DNA from: Trichoplusia ni | Lineage: Eukaryota; Arthropoda; Insecta; Lepidoptera; Noctuidae | DNA length: 64,000 bases | Direction of reading: 5' to 3' | Assembly: GCF_003590095.1 (NCBI RefSeq) | Contig: NC_039479.1 | Span: forward strand, 1,922,001 to 1,986,000 | Part shown: positions 12,906-26,200 of the stretch, piece after piece | Position numbering within the stretch: position 1 is the stretch's first letter | Layout: each line of letters starts with the position of its first letter | Translations under genes and position numbers: made by a program | Notes under the pieces: model-generated | The model's input: the letters and a program-made list of their open reading frames with translations, nothing else | What the model was told of the DNA's origin: nothing | The model's database searches: none

Positions 12906-13699
12906 AAAGCGCTATAGATTTCAACTCTTGCCTAAGATATTGTCATTGACAAAAAACCTTTTCTTCCCCGTAAGGATCGTTAAGTGAAATTTCTCCAAAC
13001 CTTGAACCCAACGTATTTTTGTTATCGGACTACGATTATATATTGCAACGACAAAGTCGCAACAAGTTCCACCAATTTTATCCTTTACGCATACAAAAGT
13101 TTCATAACTTTACCCTCGACTTTATTCCAAGGGGATAGAGCTTGGATTCGCTTGGCGACTTCGGATTTGGTGGTATATATAATTTTGTGGGGATAGTACC
13201 CCTCCCGGAGGGTTGGTCCCCGACTGTCGCAGATGTTTAAGCGTTTACAAACACTTGTTACTTACAATGTAACAAAAGCTTGGTGCCAATAGTCCGACGA
13301 ACATTGGAACCAATGTTGGCAGGATATAAATTATACTTTTTTTTTAATACTTCTCATTGACAATATGGTTCATATCTGTGTTGAAAGAGGTTTTCTGCAC
13401 CTACCTAGTAATGTAAAATAGTGTTAAACAATTTTATTAATTTTGCCTCTAACACGCGTAAAAGAAACATTTTTCCACTTCAACTAATCTCCCAATCACC
13501 ACCTTTTTCTCCTCACCACGTACTAACCATTTCAACCAAGATCTACACAAAAGTAAGTGATTACAAGAAAGGTCCCTGTTCTAGGAACTCTCTTCACCCC
13601 GAGCTACAAAAACACGATTTATATTCAGCGCCTGATCATATTTTTTTACTACATCCCGCTGAACTGACGGTCTACCACCACCTCATAAAGAAATATTAC

Positions 13700-13765
13700 A
13701 CTTGTGAAAGAGAGATGGCACTCTACGCAGTATATAGCGCTGTCACGTTTCCACAAATACAATAA
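13700..13765 (+). repeat. Palindromic 'gtggaaatgagac' repeat, copy
   Basis: tgaaagagagatggcactct, acgcagtatatagcgctgtc and acgtttccaca form an imperfect inverted repeat. Confidence 0.5.
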
Positions 13766-14564
13766 TATAACTTTAATACGTGAAGGACTCTCGAATCTTA
13801 TGACAGCTCGAAAACACGATACTGTTTTGTTTTATGACGGTGGAAAACGCGGTTTATTGTAGAAACCTACCTTAGTACCAAAGGGAAAAGGTGATAAAAC
13901 GAAATACATATAACTTGTCTGTCCTCGTTGACCTGAAAAAAAGGTAGAGGCGGTTTTGGGAGAGAGCGTCTCTTTTCATCAATTCTTTCGATGGTGTTCC
14001 CTAATTTGCGAACGATGACAGAGTTTCTTAAATATAAAATCAGTTATTACTTAAAGAGCATTTTTTTATTAATTTCAAATTGATTCCCCAACCGATTACA
14101 GAGATATCTTTCCCCAAAATGTAATTTCTTTTCAACATCCCAACACTTACCTGAGCGCAGACTTAAACTCCTTCACTGGACTATCTGTCTATTTAAATAG
14201 ACAGAATACTCAAAATATCTCTATCCTGTCCTATTTCCTTCATTCATAAGACCTTCAAATATTTGGCCAACATTGGACCAACGTTCGTTTTCCCTCTTAT
14301 CAATACGACCTTGTCTATCGGTCACCCAGCTGTGTAATTAGATGCATTACCAGCCTATTAGCATAGCAATTGACACACATACTTATTTGTAATTTGACTA
14401 TGTATGTGAAAATTACATATTGATTTACGCGTAGCCTGAAGAAATACATAATACATACACATGCACATAATATGTTTAAAACACAAGTACATTCGTGCAT
14501 TTAACATGTATGGTGTTAGCTCTGTATTAAGCTGGTTTTAGGGCTAAGTAAGATTGTCGTAGTG

Positions 14565-14625
14565 CTGAAATGAGATAGCGCTCTACGCAGTGTAGAGCCC
14601 CGTCCTGCTCACAAACTAAAGGTCT
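14565..14625 (+). repeat. Palindromic 'gtggaaatgagac' repeat, copy
   Basis: ctgaaatgagatagcgctct followed by acgcagtgtagagc. Inverted halves around gcgctctacgcagtgtagag. Confidence 0.5.
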
Positions 14626-15949
14626 GATTTTAAGAAGAGGTGAAGGTTTCTCATGTTTTAGCTCGTGGCTAAGCGTGTGTGGATTAATATAATTGGTAAC
14701 AGGTCGGCTTCAAGATTATTGGTTATATCATAATCTGCATTGCTGATCAGTTCTTTTACTTAGTTTTTCACTCCGTGACGCTCTTGTATTTAACACGCAT
14801 AGAACAAGTTTAATTTTTAAAAGTACACGTTATTCCAACCATTTATTTTATTATTTTCTTTTTTTTCGTTGCCTTAAAATCAGACAACCTAAATCAATCT
14901 TCGAATTTCAAATAATACAACCACGAGCCTAGTTTCCAGCCAGACACGCAAAGACCATAAAATATTTCTTTTTTTTACAAATTAGAGCTAATTTTAAACC
15001 ACAGAGAGCCGCTTTCACTCCAAATTGCACCACAGATTATAAATACAGATATACGGCATATAACCCAAATATACGGCAATTTAACTAGATAGGTAATATA
15101 TGTAAATATTAACTGCAATTAACGTCGATGGAGTTGAATAATTATGTTATAAATTCTAATAGTGTGATGGGCAACAATAAATAACGATAGTGCGTTGCGA
15201 TTGTTACTTTGTAGCACACAACTCGTACAAATTAATTCATATTTTACCTGAGCGCGCATGTGTGGGTGGGCCGCCATGTTGTAATGTAAATTATGCTGTT
15301 ACTACAACAGCCGGTCACGCCTGCAGTGGAAGAGTTAGTGGGTACCTATCCCGGCCCTCGAGTGAACGAACGATTGAATGAAAAATCTATATTGTCTTTT
15401 CTTCCTCTATAAAATATGTTCTATTCTCAAAATTGATTTGATTGACGTATAGTGCAGGTATCCAAGTTTCGTAACAACTTTAAAAATAATTACCACAGAT
15501 TACTTAATTGTTTGGTACTTCATACATTGCAATTACTTCGAAAACTTATGGAATAATACAGAGTCAATGAATAACTGTTATAAGAACCGTGAATTAATTG
15601 ATGATGACAGTGTAAAAATATTTTTTATTTCTTAATAGCTATTTGTAGGCGGTTTTTTACGTGGAAATATCAATTTTATACATCCATGGTTTCTGGTGTA
15701 AGAACCTTTTTACTGCTTACCTTCTTGTACAAATGACTACCTTGTGAGATATATTACGTAAAGTGAGAATCCGAGAAAAGATTCCTTGCTTTGTTTGGTA
15801 GGTTTATCTAAACGCATAACCAGCACATATCGCACACAAACTTCCGATAAGCCATAAAAGTATGTCAATAACTATTTCCTTAAACGCTAATTATGCAAAG
15901 GACAAATATTCTCAACATGTCTGACGGTTAAGGTCACAAAAATGTAACA

Positions 15950-16290
15950 TTGACTTGACGGTGGATACGGACGCGCACACAGCGCCACACCCGTGCATAC
16001 ACACGCACGCACACAGCGGCGCGCGTGACGAAACGCTCTGTGACGTCACCGGCGGCACGCGAACACACCCACACGCGCACGTGCGGCGCAACCCACGTGA
16101 CGTAGGCACGCACATTACGAAACGCGCCGCTCGTACAGACGCACACTTACGTCGATGTAAACAAAGTGACGCAAAGACGTGACTCACACAGCGAGCGGCG
16201 CGCGACGAGTGCGCGACGCACACCGCCGCGCGCGTGATTAATGTAAACAAACCGGTCGCGTTCGAAACTCAAGCTTCGCGTTCGCACACA
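15950..16290. promoter_or_regulatory. CpG island with CRE, E-box and forkhead motifs
   Basis: About 340 bases of dense CpG in an AT-rich setting. It contains a full CRE TGACGTCA (16041-16048), two CACGTG E-boxes (16078-16083, 16094-16099), and two identical GTAAACAAA forkhead sites (16157-16165, 16243-16251). Several further partial CRE motifs (tgacgtag, gacgtgac) are present. ORFs across it on both strands are low-complexity Arg/His/Thr and unlikely to be coding. It is a strong candidate enhancer or alternative promoter, about 7 kb upstream of the first ZSWIM exon seen. Confidence 0.5.
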
Positions 16291-19200
16291 CCGACGCGCC
16301 CTCACAAAAGTGGGCCATCTGGATACTACTCTATAACAAACACTACATCTATAGGCAAGACAAACAAACAGAAATAGAACTATGAACGATTATTGAAATC
16401 GCAGTTCTATTTACGAACATGCCACGAATGTGAACTCATAAGCACAGAACTCGTTTGAATTCTCAAGTACTTATCTTTTGTGTTCCAAAATTAAAACAAG
16501 CCTTAATACCTTTTTAAAACGCCGAGAGCTTCCAATTTCCACAACAAAGAACAATAAAATCCAACGGAATACAGATAGCGCTATAAAAAAATTAAAATAA
16601 AAATCACAATACAGTCGCGCACAAAAGTTATAACCGGCTGAATGTGAAACAAGTACAGTCGTAAATAAAAACGAATAGCGCGCGGGCCGACGCGTACTGT
16701 TATTACTCGAAAATTTATGGCATTTACCCAAAAATTACCAGTTCCAGCCACTTTATGACGTACTGAATTCCGGCAATAACCGTCCTTTTCTATATAATAT
16801 TCCGAGTTACTCCGGAGTTATTAACTAAAACATGTTTTTTTCTTAATAACAAGCTTATTTACATCAATACTTTGGGCTGTAGTCGTAATCCGGATAAAAA
16901 TAAAGAAACCTTACGGTTTTATTTCGTTTCTACAATCCTGTTTGTGGAGGCGTATTATTATACATTTATAATACAAAAAGCAACTTATGTAGTCGTTATG
17001 CCGAATATAAAGTCCGTGAAAGCAGTTTATCGCCAATACACGTAATTCTAAATCTAACAACTTTCTAAAGCTTCGAACATCTTCAAAATGAGTTTAAACA
17101 TAAATAAATCTTTAGAAATATGTGTTCACTATGTTTTAGCGATAGCGATCAATAAATAAAGTTAATTATTAGATAGATTTTATTCAAACAGAATTTCTTT
17201 GACTTGTTTTTCAAGATTTATACCAGCCTATTATAAGGAAATAATATAAATATAAAAATTTGGCAATTTAACAGTTGCTTTTTTATTTATGGGCATTTAT
17301 CGACAGATCATTATTTTTGTCGCTAGTCGTAGTTTAGATCTAGCTTTGTCTTGATTTCGCTAGTAATATGTGGTCCTAGTAAAATAGTTCTTTGAAGATT
17401 AATTATTGATAAGTTGTAATATATAGTGTGACTATAAACCTGTAGACGTATGAACTACGGATACTCCGTGGTCGATAAATAAATCTGTTGAATGCATATT
17501 TTCCACAGTAAGACACAATAACAACCCAATCAACTAATCTCTCTTAAATTCAAGTAACTCAAAAACCAAATTTATAATTATAGAAATGATAAAATGATAA
17601 ACAAAACGCATCAACACGAAACGCCATCGCAATATCTAAACGTAACACCTCCGTACTCGAGCGTACTGTAATATGACCTGGATAAGTGTATCTAGGTCAA
17701 TAGCGGGGTCAAGGCGTCCGCCATTGTTAGTGCGGCAATCAGCTGTAATTACACGTAATTATACTATTACCACTGATAAGTAAATACTTAATGCTTGTTG
17801 AGGGATTTTGGAAGGCCCGGAGTTGTCTGGCTGAATAATAGGCTCTCGGTTAGCGGCCTTCCGAACTTCTTCTCCCTTAAGTTTTTTCTCCTTAAGAATG
17901 ACTCCCGCTTTAAAGATCCTTGTGTCGCGGGAGGGTTTCACAAACATACACGTCAGTCCGCGCAGTCAAGTTTATCTGGAAAGAACGTACAGTCAACAGC
18001 AAAAGTTGATGATCTTAATCAGAAATTCAATAATACTAATGAACAGGGATCAGAACCGTGCGGCGTCGGAGTGATTCGTGATGTGAACCGAAACAACCGA
18101 AAAACCGTGGGTACCTGCGAACTTAGTTTATCGGCGATATTAGTGAGTTATCATTGTAGATGCAAGCAGTTAGCCTTCAGCAAAAATGCAAGAACGGGCG
18201 AGAGAAGTGAGGCGACAGCGTCTAATAAAAAAAATACTTTAACAATTACATATTTTGATCCTCAAAAGCAACTTTCCTCGTCTGTAAGTAGCAAAAACGC
18301 CTCCAGTCATACCTAAATAATTTAAATAGAATTCATGTCACAACTAATCCCTAAAAGGGTTATCGTGATGGTTTAGTCTCGTTCCCACGCTTTCTGTGCT
18401 TCGGAGAAACAAGTTGATGCTTATATAACTCAAAACGGACGATATCCGAAATAGTAACTGTCACTGAATGCATAATTGTAATAAAACCGGTGTCGCGCGA
18501 GCAAATGCAAGTCTGACTTGTGAGTCTGAAGGTTCCGTACGAATACGAGATACAGCCCGTTTTTGTTTTTTGGGGTGAAACGCTTTTGACTTCTACCCAA
18601 AACCACCCCGGTCCTCTTTTTCTGCCTGAGCCAGAGTCAGGGAATCGCTATGAGACAAATTCTCAGAAAAGGGAGCTCTAGTAATTTTACCCTTTGGGTA
18701 TGGAAGCCTTTAACTGTCGGTGTCGCGTAAATAACAGCGCAGTATCCAAAAATTTGCAGAATTTCACATTTGAAATACAAAAATATCTGTTGACTAAATT
18801 TTATTAACGACTGTGGGTGATTTTGAATTTGAAACCGAATTCTACAGGTGTAACAGCGCTACTTGAAAACAACTTAAAAATAGCGCATTTTAGCAATATT
18901 CGACCTAAAGAGTCTTCAAGCCCATTTTATAGTACCTTAGACTAACTTACAGCTAACGAAAAGAGGTGCCGCTATTCGCCTTGTAAAGCGCTTTCTCGCT
19001 TACACTCCTTCAACAATCCTACTACAAGGAATGGTGATATACCTACTAAATAAACAAGTAACAAATAAATACATATCTACAAAACTTCAGTACATCAATT
19101 ACAGTAGCTGAGAACATGAATAAAGTACTATACTCGTTTCGTACGACTGCCGCAGGGCCATTCAACAGTCGTAATATACGTAATACAAACCGGTATCTCG

Positions 19201-19334
19201 TACCTAACACGTACTGCTTTAGATTGAAGTATTACATGTTGTAAGTTTTAGAAGCGAAGACTAGAATATACTAGATAGACTATTAGACTAAATATGAAAT
19301 AAAGTAGTGTCAAAATTTATGGGGCCTACTATAA

Positions 19335-19402
19335 AACCTCATGATGTGGAAGCGAGACGCTAATCTACATCTTATAGTGCTGTCTCATTTCCACAATTGT
19401 GA
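19335..19402 (+). repeat. Palindromic 'gtggaaatgagac' repeat, copy
   Basis: gatgtggaagcgagacgcta and gtgctgtctcatttccacaa are near-perfect inverted halves. Confidence 0.55.
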
Positions 19403-19772
19403 TAATAAAGCGGCTGGAACAAAAAAAAATGTTTTCTATAAAAAGTTTCACATTTTATGGAATAATTTTAAACAACGCTTATCATACATATTAATCTAAC
19501 TGATCTATTCGAACCTATTTTGATTCAAACTCCACACGCACTCAATGTAGATTTATTTGAGACCTTGCCCTACTGCGTAATTTATTTCCTTTATTGCTAG
19601 AACAAAGGTATGAAATGAATTTAAATCCGTTTAATTCCATGCAAGACCATACTTTGTTATAATTTAAATGGGACCTAGTTTTTGCAATAAATTTATAGCA
19701 TATATTGCAATGCAAACACTAAGTTATGAAGGCAAAAGTGTATTTAATAATTTTTCACGCTCTGAAGGCTGT

Positions 19773-19792
19773 TTAATTAATTAATTAATTAA
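19773..19792 (+). repeat. (TTAA)n simple repeat
   Basis: Five consecutive TTAA units, self-complementary. It also offers TTAA target sites for piggyBac-type elements. Confidence 0.8.
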
Positions 19793-22700
19793 ATATGGAG
19801 GATTTTCACCATCAAAACTACACAGGCAAATCTATTTATTTATTTTTATTCCAGTTATTTTATTCAAACTCTTATCATTACAATTCCACTCTACACTTAA
19901 CGCAATATCAAATTTTGTTTTGTAGCCCTTTTTAACTGAAAATACATTCGAAGCAAAGAAAAAAAAAACGTTACGTTTTTTTAAGTTTTTGGCAATCTGC
20001 TGTCTTGCGCAACAATTACTGCCAGAAAAGTTTACGTTGTCATGCTTTTGAAATCCAATCATAGTGCAAAAGTCATTATATGGCAGACTAACTTTTTTTT
20101 AAAATGCGGCACAGGAATGCTATTTCTCCATTACATTGCAACGCAGAGGATCTTGTTCTAATTATGAACTGTACGCGTGTCCGCCGCATCGGCCCCGACC
20201 ACGTTCCATATTTGAATGTAATTTGTAAAAAAATATATTTGAATATTTGCGAACGCCCGCCATTACGCTAGATTACATTTTCCTAGTCTACGTTTTCGTC
20301 CTATTTTAAATATGTGATTATTGCATGTAATATTTATACTATTACGTCATAACAGAATCTTATCCTCATGGAGAAACAATTTAAATTAAGTGTCAGTAAT
20401 ACGTACCTAACTATTCTCGCGGCTTACGTTTTGTAAATTGTTTGTTTTAATAGCAAAAGAAAAGTCGTTGACATTTTGACATTTTGGTACTCAAGCAATA
20501 GACGCTTGGGGGCCTACCACTAAGGCAAGAGTCTACTACAAAAGTCTTACTTGAGAAAATGATGGTAGCAGTCCGGTCATTTTAGACATAAAAATAGTGA
20601 TCAAATAAAGAAAATTCCGACAGAGCCAAATCTTTGTAGAGACCTTTTACCACAAGGAATAAAGTGTCCAAAGTCCCCATCCATGTGAGCTTAAGGACTT
20701 ATTCGGGGCCCAAGGTCAAAATTTTAGGTTTTTTAGACCTTTAGAATATTAAATACTTCATGACGTCAATCATAGGATAACATTTTTTTTATTTATTGAT
20801 TACTTATCATACTATCTACATTTGTCTAATCTTCACCTACCTTCCTACTCAATAGACCAGAAGCGATAAATTAGTGCGTAATAAATACGCCCTACAAACG
20901 CAACAGCTGTGCCAACATTTTTTATTTACTTTTCAAAAGTCCATTCTTTTTTTAAACTTACTTTTCTTTCTGGCCTTTAAATAATAAAAGGCAAAGGAAA
21001 TTCAACTTTAATGCCTCGGAATAATTTTGCGGTCTCTATTGTTCGAGGTTTGAAAGCAATTTTTTCACAATATTGCTATTCTGTCGTTTCGATCGATTTC
21101 GCATTGGTCCGTTGCGATTTATCGCACCGAATACTTGAGTAATTGATTGTGTTTGAAATAAAAAAAAAACTCGATTCGTTCCCGATGCTGATAATCGATA
21201 ATTGGTTTCGTACGTTCTACTCAAACCGGTCGTTTTCAATTACATTTTTTAGATATAAATAAATTGATTCTAAATTATTGTTGTGTTCGCATTGGACATG
21301 CGTATTGTTACGACACTTGACTTACGACCCGCTTGAATGGAGTATTTTTTAATTGTGAAAACGTGAAAGACCGTACAAACTTTACAATCTAAAAATAACA
21401 AAATGATAAATGATGGAAAGGTTAATTAAAAATAAGGTATAACCTAACAACAATAATAGAACCCAATTTTATAACCTAAAACCTATCACTAAGGTAGTTA
21501 TCTGATAAACACGCATTTTTACAAAACCTCAGCTAAGCAGTAACGCGTTAAAAAAAGAAAAAAAGAGTGAAGTTGCACAAAGCAAAAGGAGTTCGTATTT
21601 CAAACCCTGACGAATCGTAATCGATTCGCTTTAGAACTCGATGCTATGATTACTCGGTCCGTACAATTTCGTACCGAATCTATTGAATCCAGTAGTAAGG
21701 GTGCCACTACATTGTGAACGAATGCACTTGAATTCGAAATCTTTCTTCCGCGTTCGTGAGAACTCGAAATTAGTTTGGAAATCACTATTATATAATTGTT
21801 GGAGCTATTTAAATATCGAACAGTTCAATTGTTCACGCTCAGCCTCCTTTAGAATAATGCTGCCATAATCGATAGAGCATTCAAATTATTTGCAGAAAAA
21901 ATACATAAGAAGTTGCATGATGAATTAGCGCTGTGTTTAATTGTAATTAAAAATGATGAGTGACATATATAGGCCCCTGTTTACCATACATGCCATATTT
22001 TAATTAGGTCAGCAAAAATGACTACGCAGTCCGCATTAAAACTCGTTTATTTCAAAAATATCCACAGGATATGAACACTTAAGTTCGTTACGTTCAAATT
22101 TAACAGCAAAGCAGTTAAAATATAATGGCAGTCAGTTATTTTGTAAACTGTTTCCACTCTAATGGGCTATTTACAAAATATTAAACAGTTTTAGAATCGT
22201 TAAAGTTGATGCAAAAATACTCTATTACTTATGATGTTTTGAACGTTACTCTTGGTGACCTGTTGTACGGCGGTTTCTGAACGGTTTTAATGCTTCATCA
22301 AATGTTATTTTATTAGAAAAGCTGTTAATAATTCGTGTAGTATGTATTAACGTAAAGGTAGGTTAAATTGATAAACGATATGTTCTTTTATGACTTATTT
22401 GGAAGAGTGAGGAAAGTTAGTATTTAATTACTTTAGAAACAAGGATAAGTTTTATTACCGCATTATGAATTGCGATTATTTCAAGTAGGTGCTCATTGCA
22501 ATCATACATCGAATAAAATGAACTTCAGATCGCTAACAAAACTATCACGCCTGCTGCTTGGATACTAGTGCACAATCGCGGTAGGAGCAAAATCGATAAA
22601 CAAGTACTATCGTTTCGAAAATCGATTCTGTTATATTACATGCCTTAAAAAAAGATCGAACAACGATAAAGGTTGTGGTAGATAGCCTGGTTCTAAAACA

Positions 22701-22924
22701 GGATGAATGGAAATTTAAGGGGTGAAATAAAAAAAGTGTCTTTTTGGGGTCGCATGCGTTTTCTTACGTAAGTTTCTTGCATTTACTTTCATGTAATTAT
22801 TTTATTAAATCTTTGAGAATCTTAATATAATACTTTAATTTTGTCTTCTGAAAAACTGTGTCTCTACTACTCTGTGTGCCCCTATTCACCCCGTTTTACC
22901 GTATCATCGTCGGTGTGTATCACA

Positions 22925-23130
22925 CCTATTGTACCCCACGGTATTGCCTCCTCAGGATAAACATTTATTTCCTGCCGGGGTAGCGGGATTGTCCGAAAGG
23001 ATTACTGTTGCCCGGTACACGAAGGGCAAAAGAAGGAATATGGGTAGGTTTTAGCCAGTAGCAGTCTGACACTCCCTTCTGCTCAACCCAAAGCGGAAGA
23101 AGTCATTTGATCATTTCTTATCCGGAAAAG
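22925..23130 (+). repeat. Repeat with actccctt/ctcaacccaaagcgg motif, copy 1
   Basis: Contains tgccggggtagcgggattgt and gacactcccttctgctcaac, then ccaaagcggaagaagtc. Lies just upstream of the first ZSWIM exon seen. A second copy is at 38,880-39,125. Confidence 0.5.
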
Positions 23131-23211
23131 AATATGAAGATGTATTTATCACATTAGTAATTTCCAATGGCACATTTTCTTTATTTTTAACATGTTGTGT
23201 CTTGTTTCCAG

Positions 23212-26200
23212 GTTTCCATTTGAGTGGTGTGGTGCGCGCGCCCGCCGCTGTGCCACCATGCTCGGAACCGGAACGGCTATACAGGGTCACAGTCTCGTTC
23301 GACAGGTAAGCTTACCACAGACGATAAACTTTTAGAGCCAGCGTTTAGGCTCTGGACAGACAAAATGCATTTCAACTGCAATCCAAGTGCAAATTGACCC
23401 CACAACTGGGCAAAGGCCTTTTTCTCTTCCAGACCTTTCACCTTATATTTTATAGGGTAATATTAAAATTATGGCAAAAACACAACCAGCACAGTCGATT
23501 ATAACACAAAAGGCTAGAAAAATCAATAAATGTTAACGCAACCGAAATAAATAGTTCCTTCAACGCTTGCTTGACGACAAAACAAAGACGTTTTCAATAG
23601 AAAGGGTCACAAAGACCCTACTATTGTTTATTCTAAAGGGCACTTTTTACCCAAAGGCCGATGTACCCGCATAATGCCTATTGTCTAGAAAAGTTTGTCA
23701 CTTTCATAATAGCGATTGTCATTTACAACAAAGTTCTCTGGACTTATGTTGTGGGATTCAGTGGATAATACAACTAGGAATTCCGAGATTATCAATAGCT
23801 CTGTGAGTTTAGTTCGTGTTATTTTTAATTTAAATAGCTTCGATTTCTTCTACTGCTTAAGGAGGAATGAGCTTATTAGGAGGAACGCTGGCAATCAAGA
23901 GTCATTCCATTCCAAAACTGCCTTAAGGAATAGACAAAATATGAAAATGTGCCCGACCCTAATAAAAACACAACTGTTTAGGCTAATGGTATGATGAATG
24001 GACTTCCAAGTCAAAGGTCGTAGGTTCAAATCCGAGCACGCACCCGTCTTTTCAAAGGCATTTATGTTTAACAAAATCTAATATCACTGACTTAAAATTA
24101 TGCCGAAATCATTGAGTGGAAAAACAGAATTATTCTATTTACCTAATCTTACAAACATTCATGACGATTGACACTGCGTAGAACTGCCTACCCTCCGAGC
24201 CTAAAAGCAGGTGTGCTAGATATATTTTTGATTCCCTAGAGTTATGATTACCTTGCCTTGCAGATGCAAGATTACGGGGGTGACGTGCAGCTGCGAAGCT
24301 CGCGACATCTTCTGGTGCCAGCACGTGGTGGCGCTGGCGCTGTACCGCATCCGGAACGCAGACTCCGTCAGACTGAGGGTGCCTATATCAGGTAATTAGA
24401 TAACAACTTGTATGTATACCTCATGATAGGTCCAAAACTTTACACGTTTACCAAAAAACTTCTCAAATGGAAATAGGCAAAACATGACTTGTATAGGCTG
24501 ATATGACGGTTTTATGCAAAGAGGCTTGGCATGCATTTGGACATATTATTAGATAATTATTCTGTTCAGTCTCTTAAATACACTTTTATCCGTTGCAACC
24601 TAACCCCTTAAAGTTACAAAGGGTAGCTATCCAGCGAGTAATGGCGACAGACTCGTTGTCTCCGTTAATTTTACATTTCAAGTTCTTTTTCGAATTTATT
24701 GCCTAAAATTTTGGACAAAGTGCATGTTCTGCAAAAGACTTACTCGTCTTTTAGAATATTCCTTAGAACATTGAAGTCTTATATATCTTTATGATTAAGT
24801 ATAATTATTCACCATCATTAACCGTTTCTACAAAATCTTTCAGAAACCCTTCTTCAGATGGACAGGCAGCAGCTCCAGAAGTTCGTGCAGTATTTAATAG
24901 CGGAGCACCACACAGAAGTCCTACCGACGGCGCAGCGGCTGGCGGACGAGGTCCTGCAGGCCAGGTCCGCCATCAACAGGATCTGCGGGGCGCCCGACCC
25001 CACTGCTGGACCGCCGCCCGACGCGCACCATGCCTGGCACCTGGATGAACAGCAGGTACGAAAGCTAAGCGTTAAACAGTTTTCTTTGGAATTGCAAACG
25101 AATCGAAACTTCAACTTCAAACAGGACTAGCATTCGTTTGCAACGTGTGATGTCGCTTTAAACTGACAGTCAACAAAATACATTCTGATGATTTGATAAT
25201 GCTAGCGTTTGGGGAACTTTTACTTGTGAACAGACTGAGGTTTTAGAAGATAAAGATGTAAAAACTACATTGTCAAATCCCACAGATGACATTGTCATGA
25301 AGAAACCTATGATCAACTTTTTACTACCAATTTTATGAAAAAATGAAGACCTCATTTCAATTAAGGGAATATAAATCGACAGAAATACCAGTCTTACCAT
25401 GACCCAAAATCAAGTTAAAATCAATACCCATAAGTAATACGGATATTGAAGCTTGACCACTAAACAACTTTTTAAATTAATATTTATTATTTATTTCAGG
25501 TCTGCGAACAAGTGCGAGCGTACTTATTACAGGGGACATACTACAATGCAAACAAACAACTCAACTCATTATTTTCTAAGGTATGTCAGTCAACATACGA
25601 TCTTCAAACGAAATACGATTGTGATTAGAATTCTGAATATGAGCTCTTAATTGCCGTAGTGGAAACGAGACATTTTACGCACTTTTGCAATGTCTTTCAG
25701 TTTTGCGTTCATGAAGTTGATTCCTCTTTTTTCACCAGGTACGGGAAATGCTTCGCGCCCAGGACTCGAACGGCCCTCGGATGCTCATGCTCATGACTGA
25801 ACAGTTCCTATCAGACCCTCGGCTACTGTTGTGGCGGAATCAGAACACACCCATGACGGAAAAGTGCAGGCAATTGTGGGAACAATTGGGAGCGTTATGG
25901 GTCAGCATAGTGCTGGACCCAGGGAGCAATAAACATCGGAGAATCCAGTGGAGGAATCTACTGGAGAAGTGGTCCGCTGTAGAGGTCTGTCCGACGGAGG
26001 ATCCGGACTACCGGTCTTTTCCTTTGGTGAGTCTCTTAGCAAAACATCCAATTTACATATAATATTGTACTAAATGAAATATTTATCTATACCTAAATGA
26101 TTTTCAAAATCCTGATTACATTTTCGTTGCCCCACAGTACGCTAGAGAACGGGAAAGAAACGAGAGAGATCGCGACAGAGACCACAGAGACCGCGACAGA

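Larger units (their letters stand above)
12906..15949. other. No gene seen apart from small repeats
   Basis: AT-rich sequence with two palindromic repeat copies (13,700 and 14,565). The 114-aa ORF at 13421-13765 runs into one of them and is not supported as a gene. Confidence 0.6.
16291..22924. other. No gene seen, likely ZSWIM intron or upstream region
   Basis: Holds the longest open frame of the left part (17795-18316), which begins at a TTG codon, matches no family I know, and overlaps antisense repeat-like sequence. A repeat-like stretch lies at about 18,540-18,720. Confidence 0.55.

Noticed and set aside
15912..16250. Overlapping ORFs on both strands in the CpG island
   Set aside because: Products are low-complexity Arg/His/Cys/Val strings from CpG-rich DNA; nothing suggests coding.
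17795..18316. 173-codon open frame as a gene
   Set aside because: It starts at TTG, has no recognisable domain, no clear splice context, and overlaps repeat-like antisense sequence.
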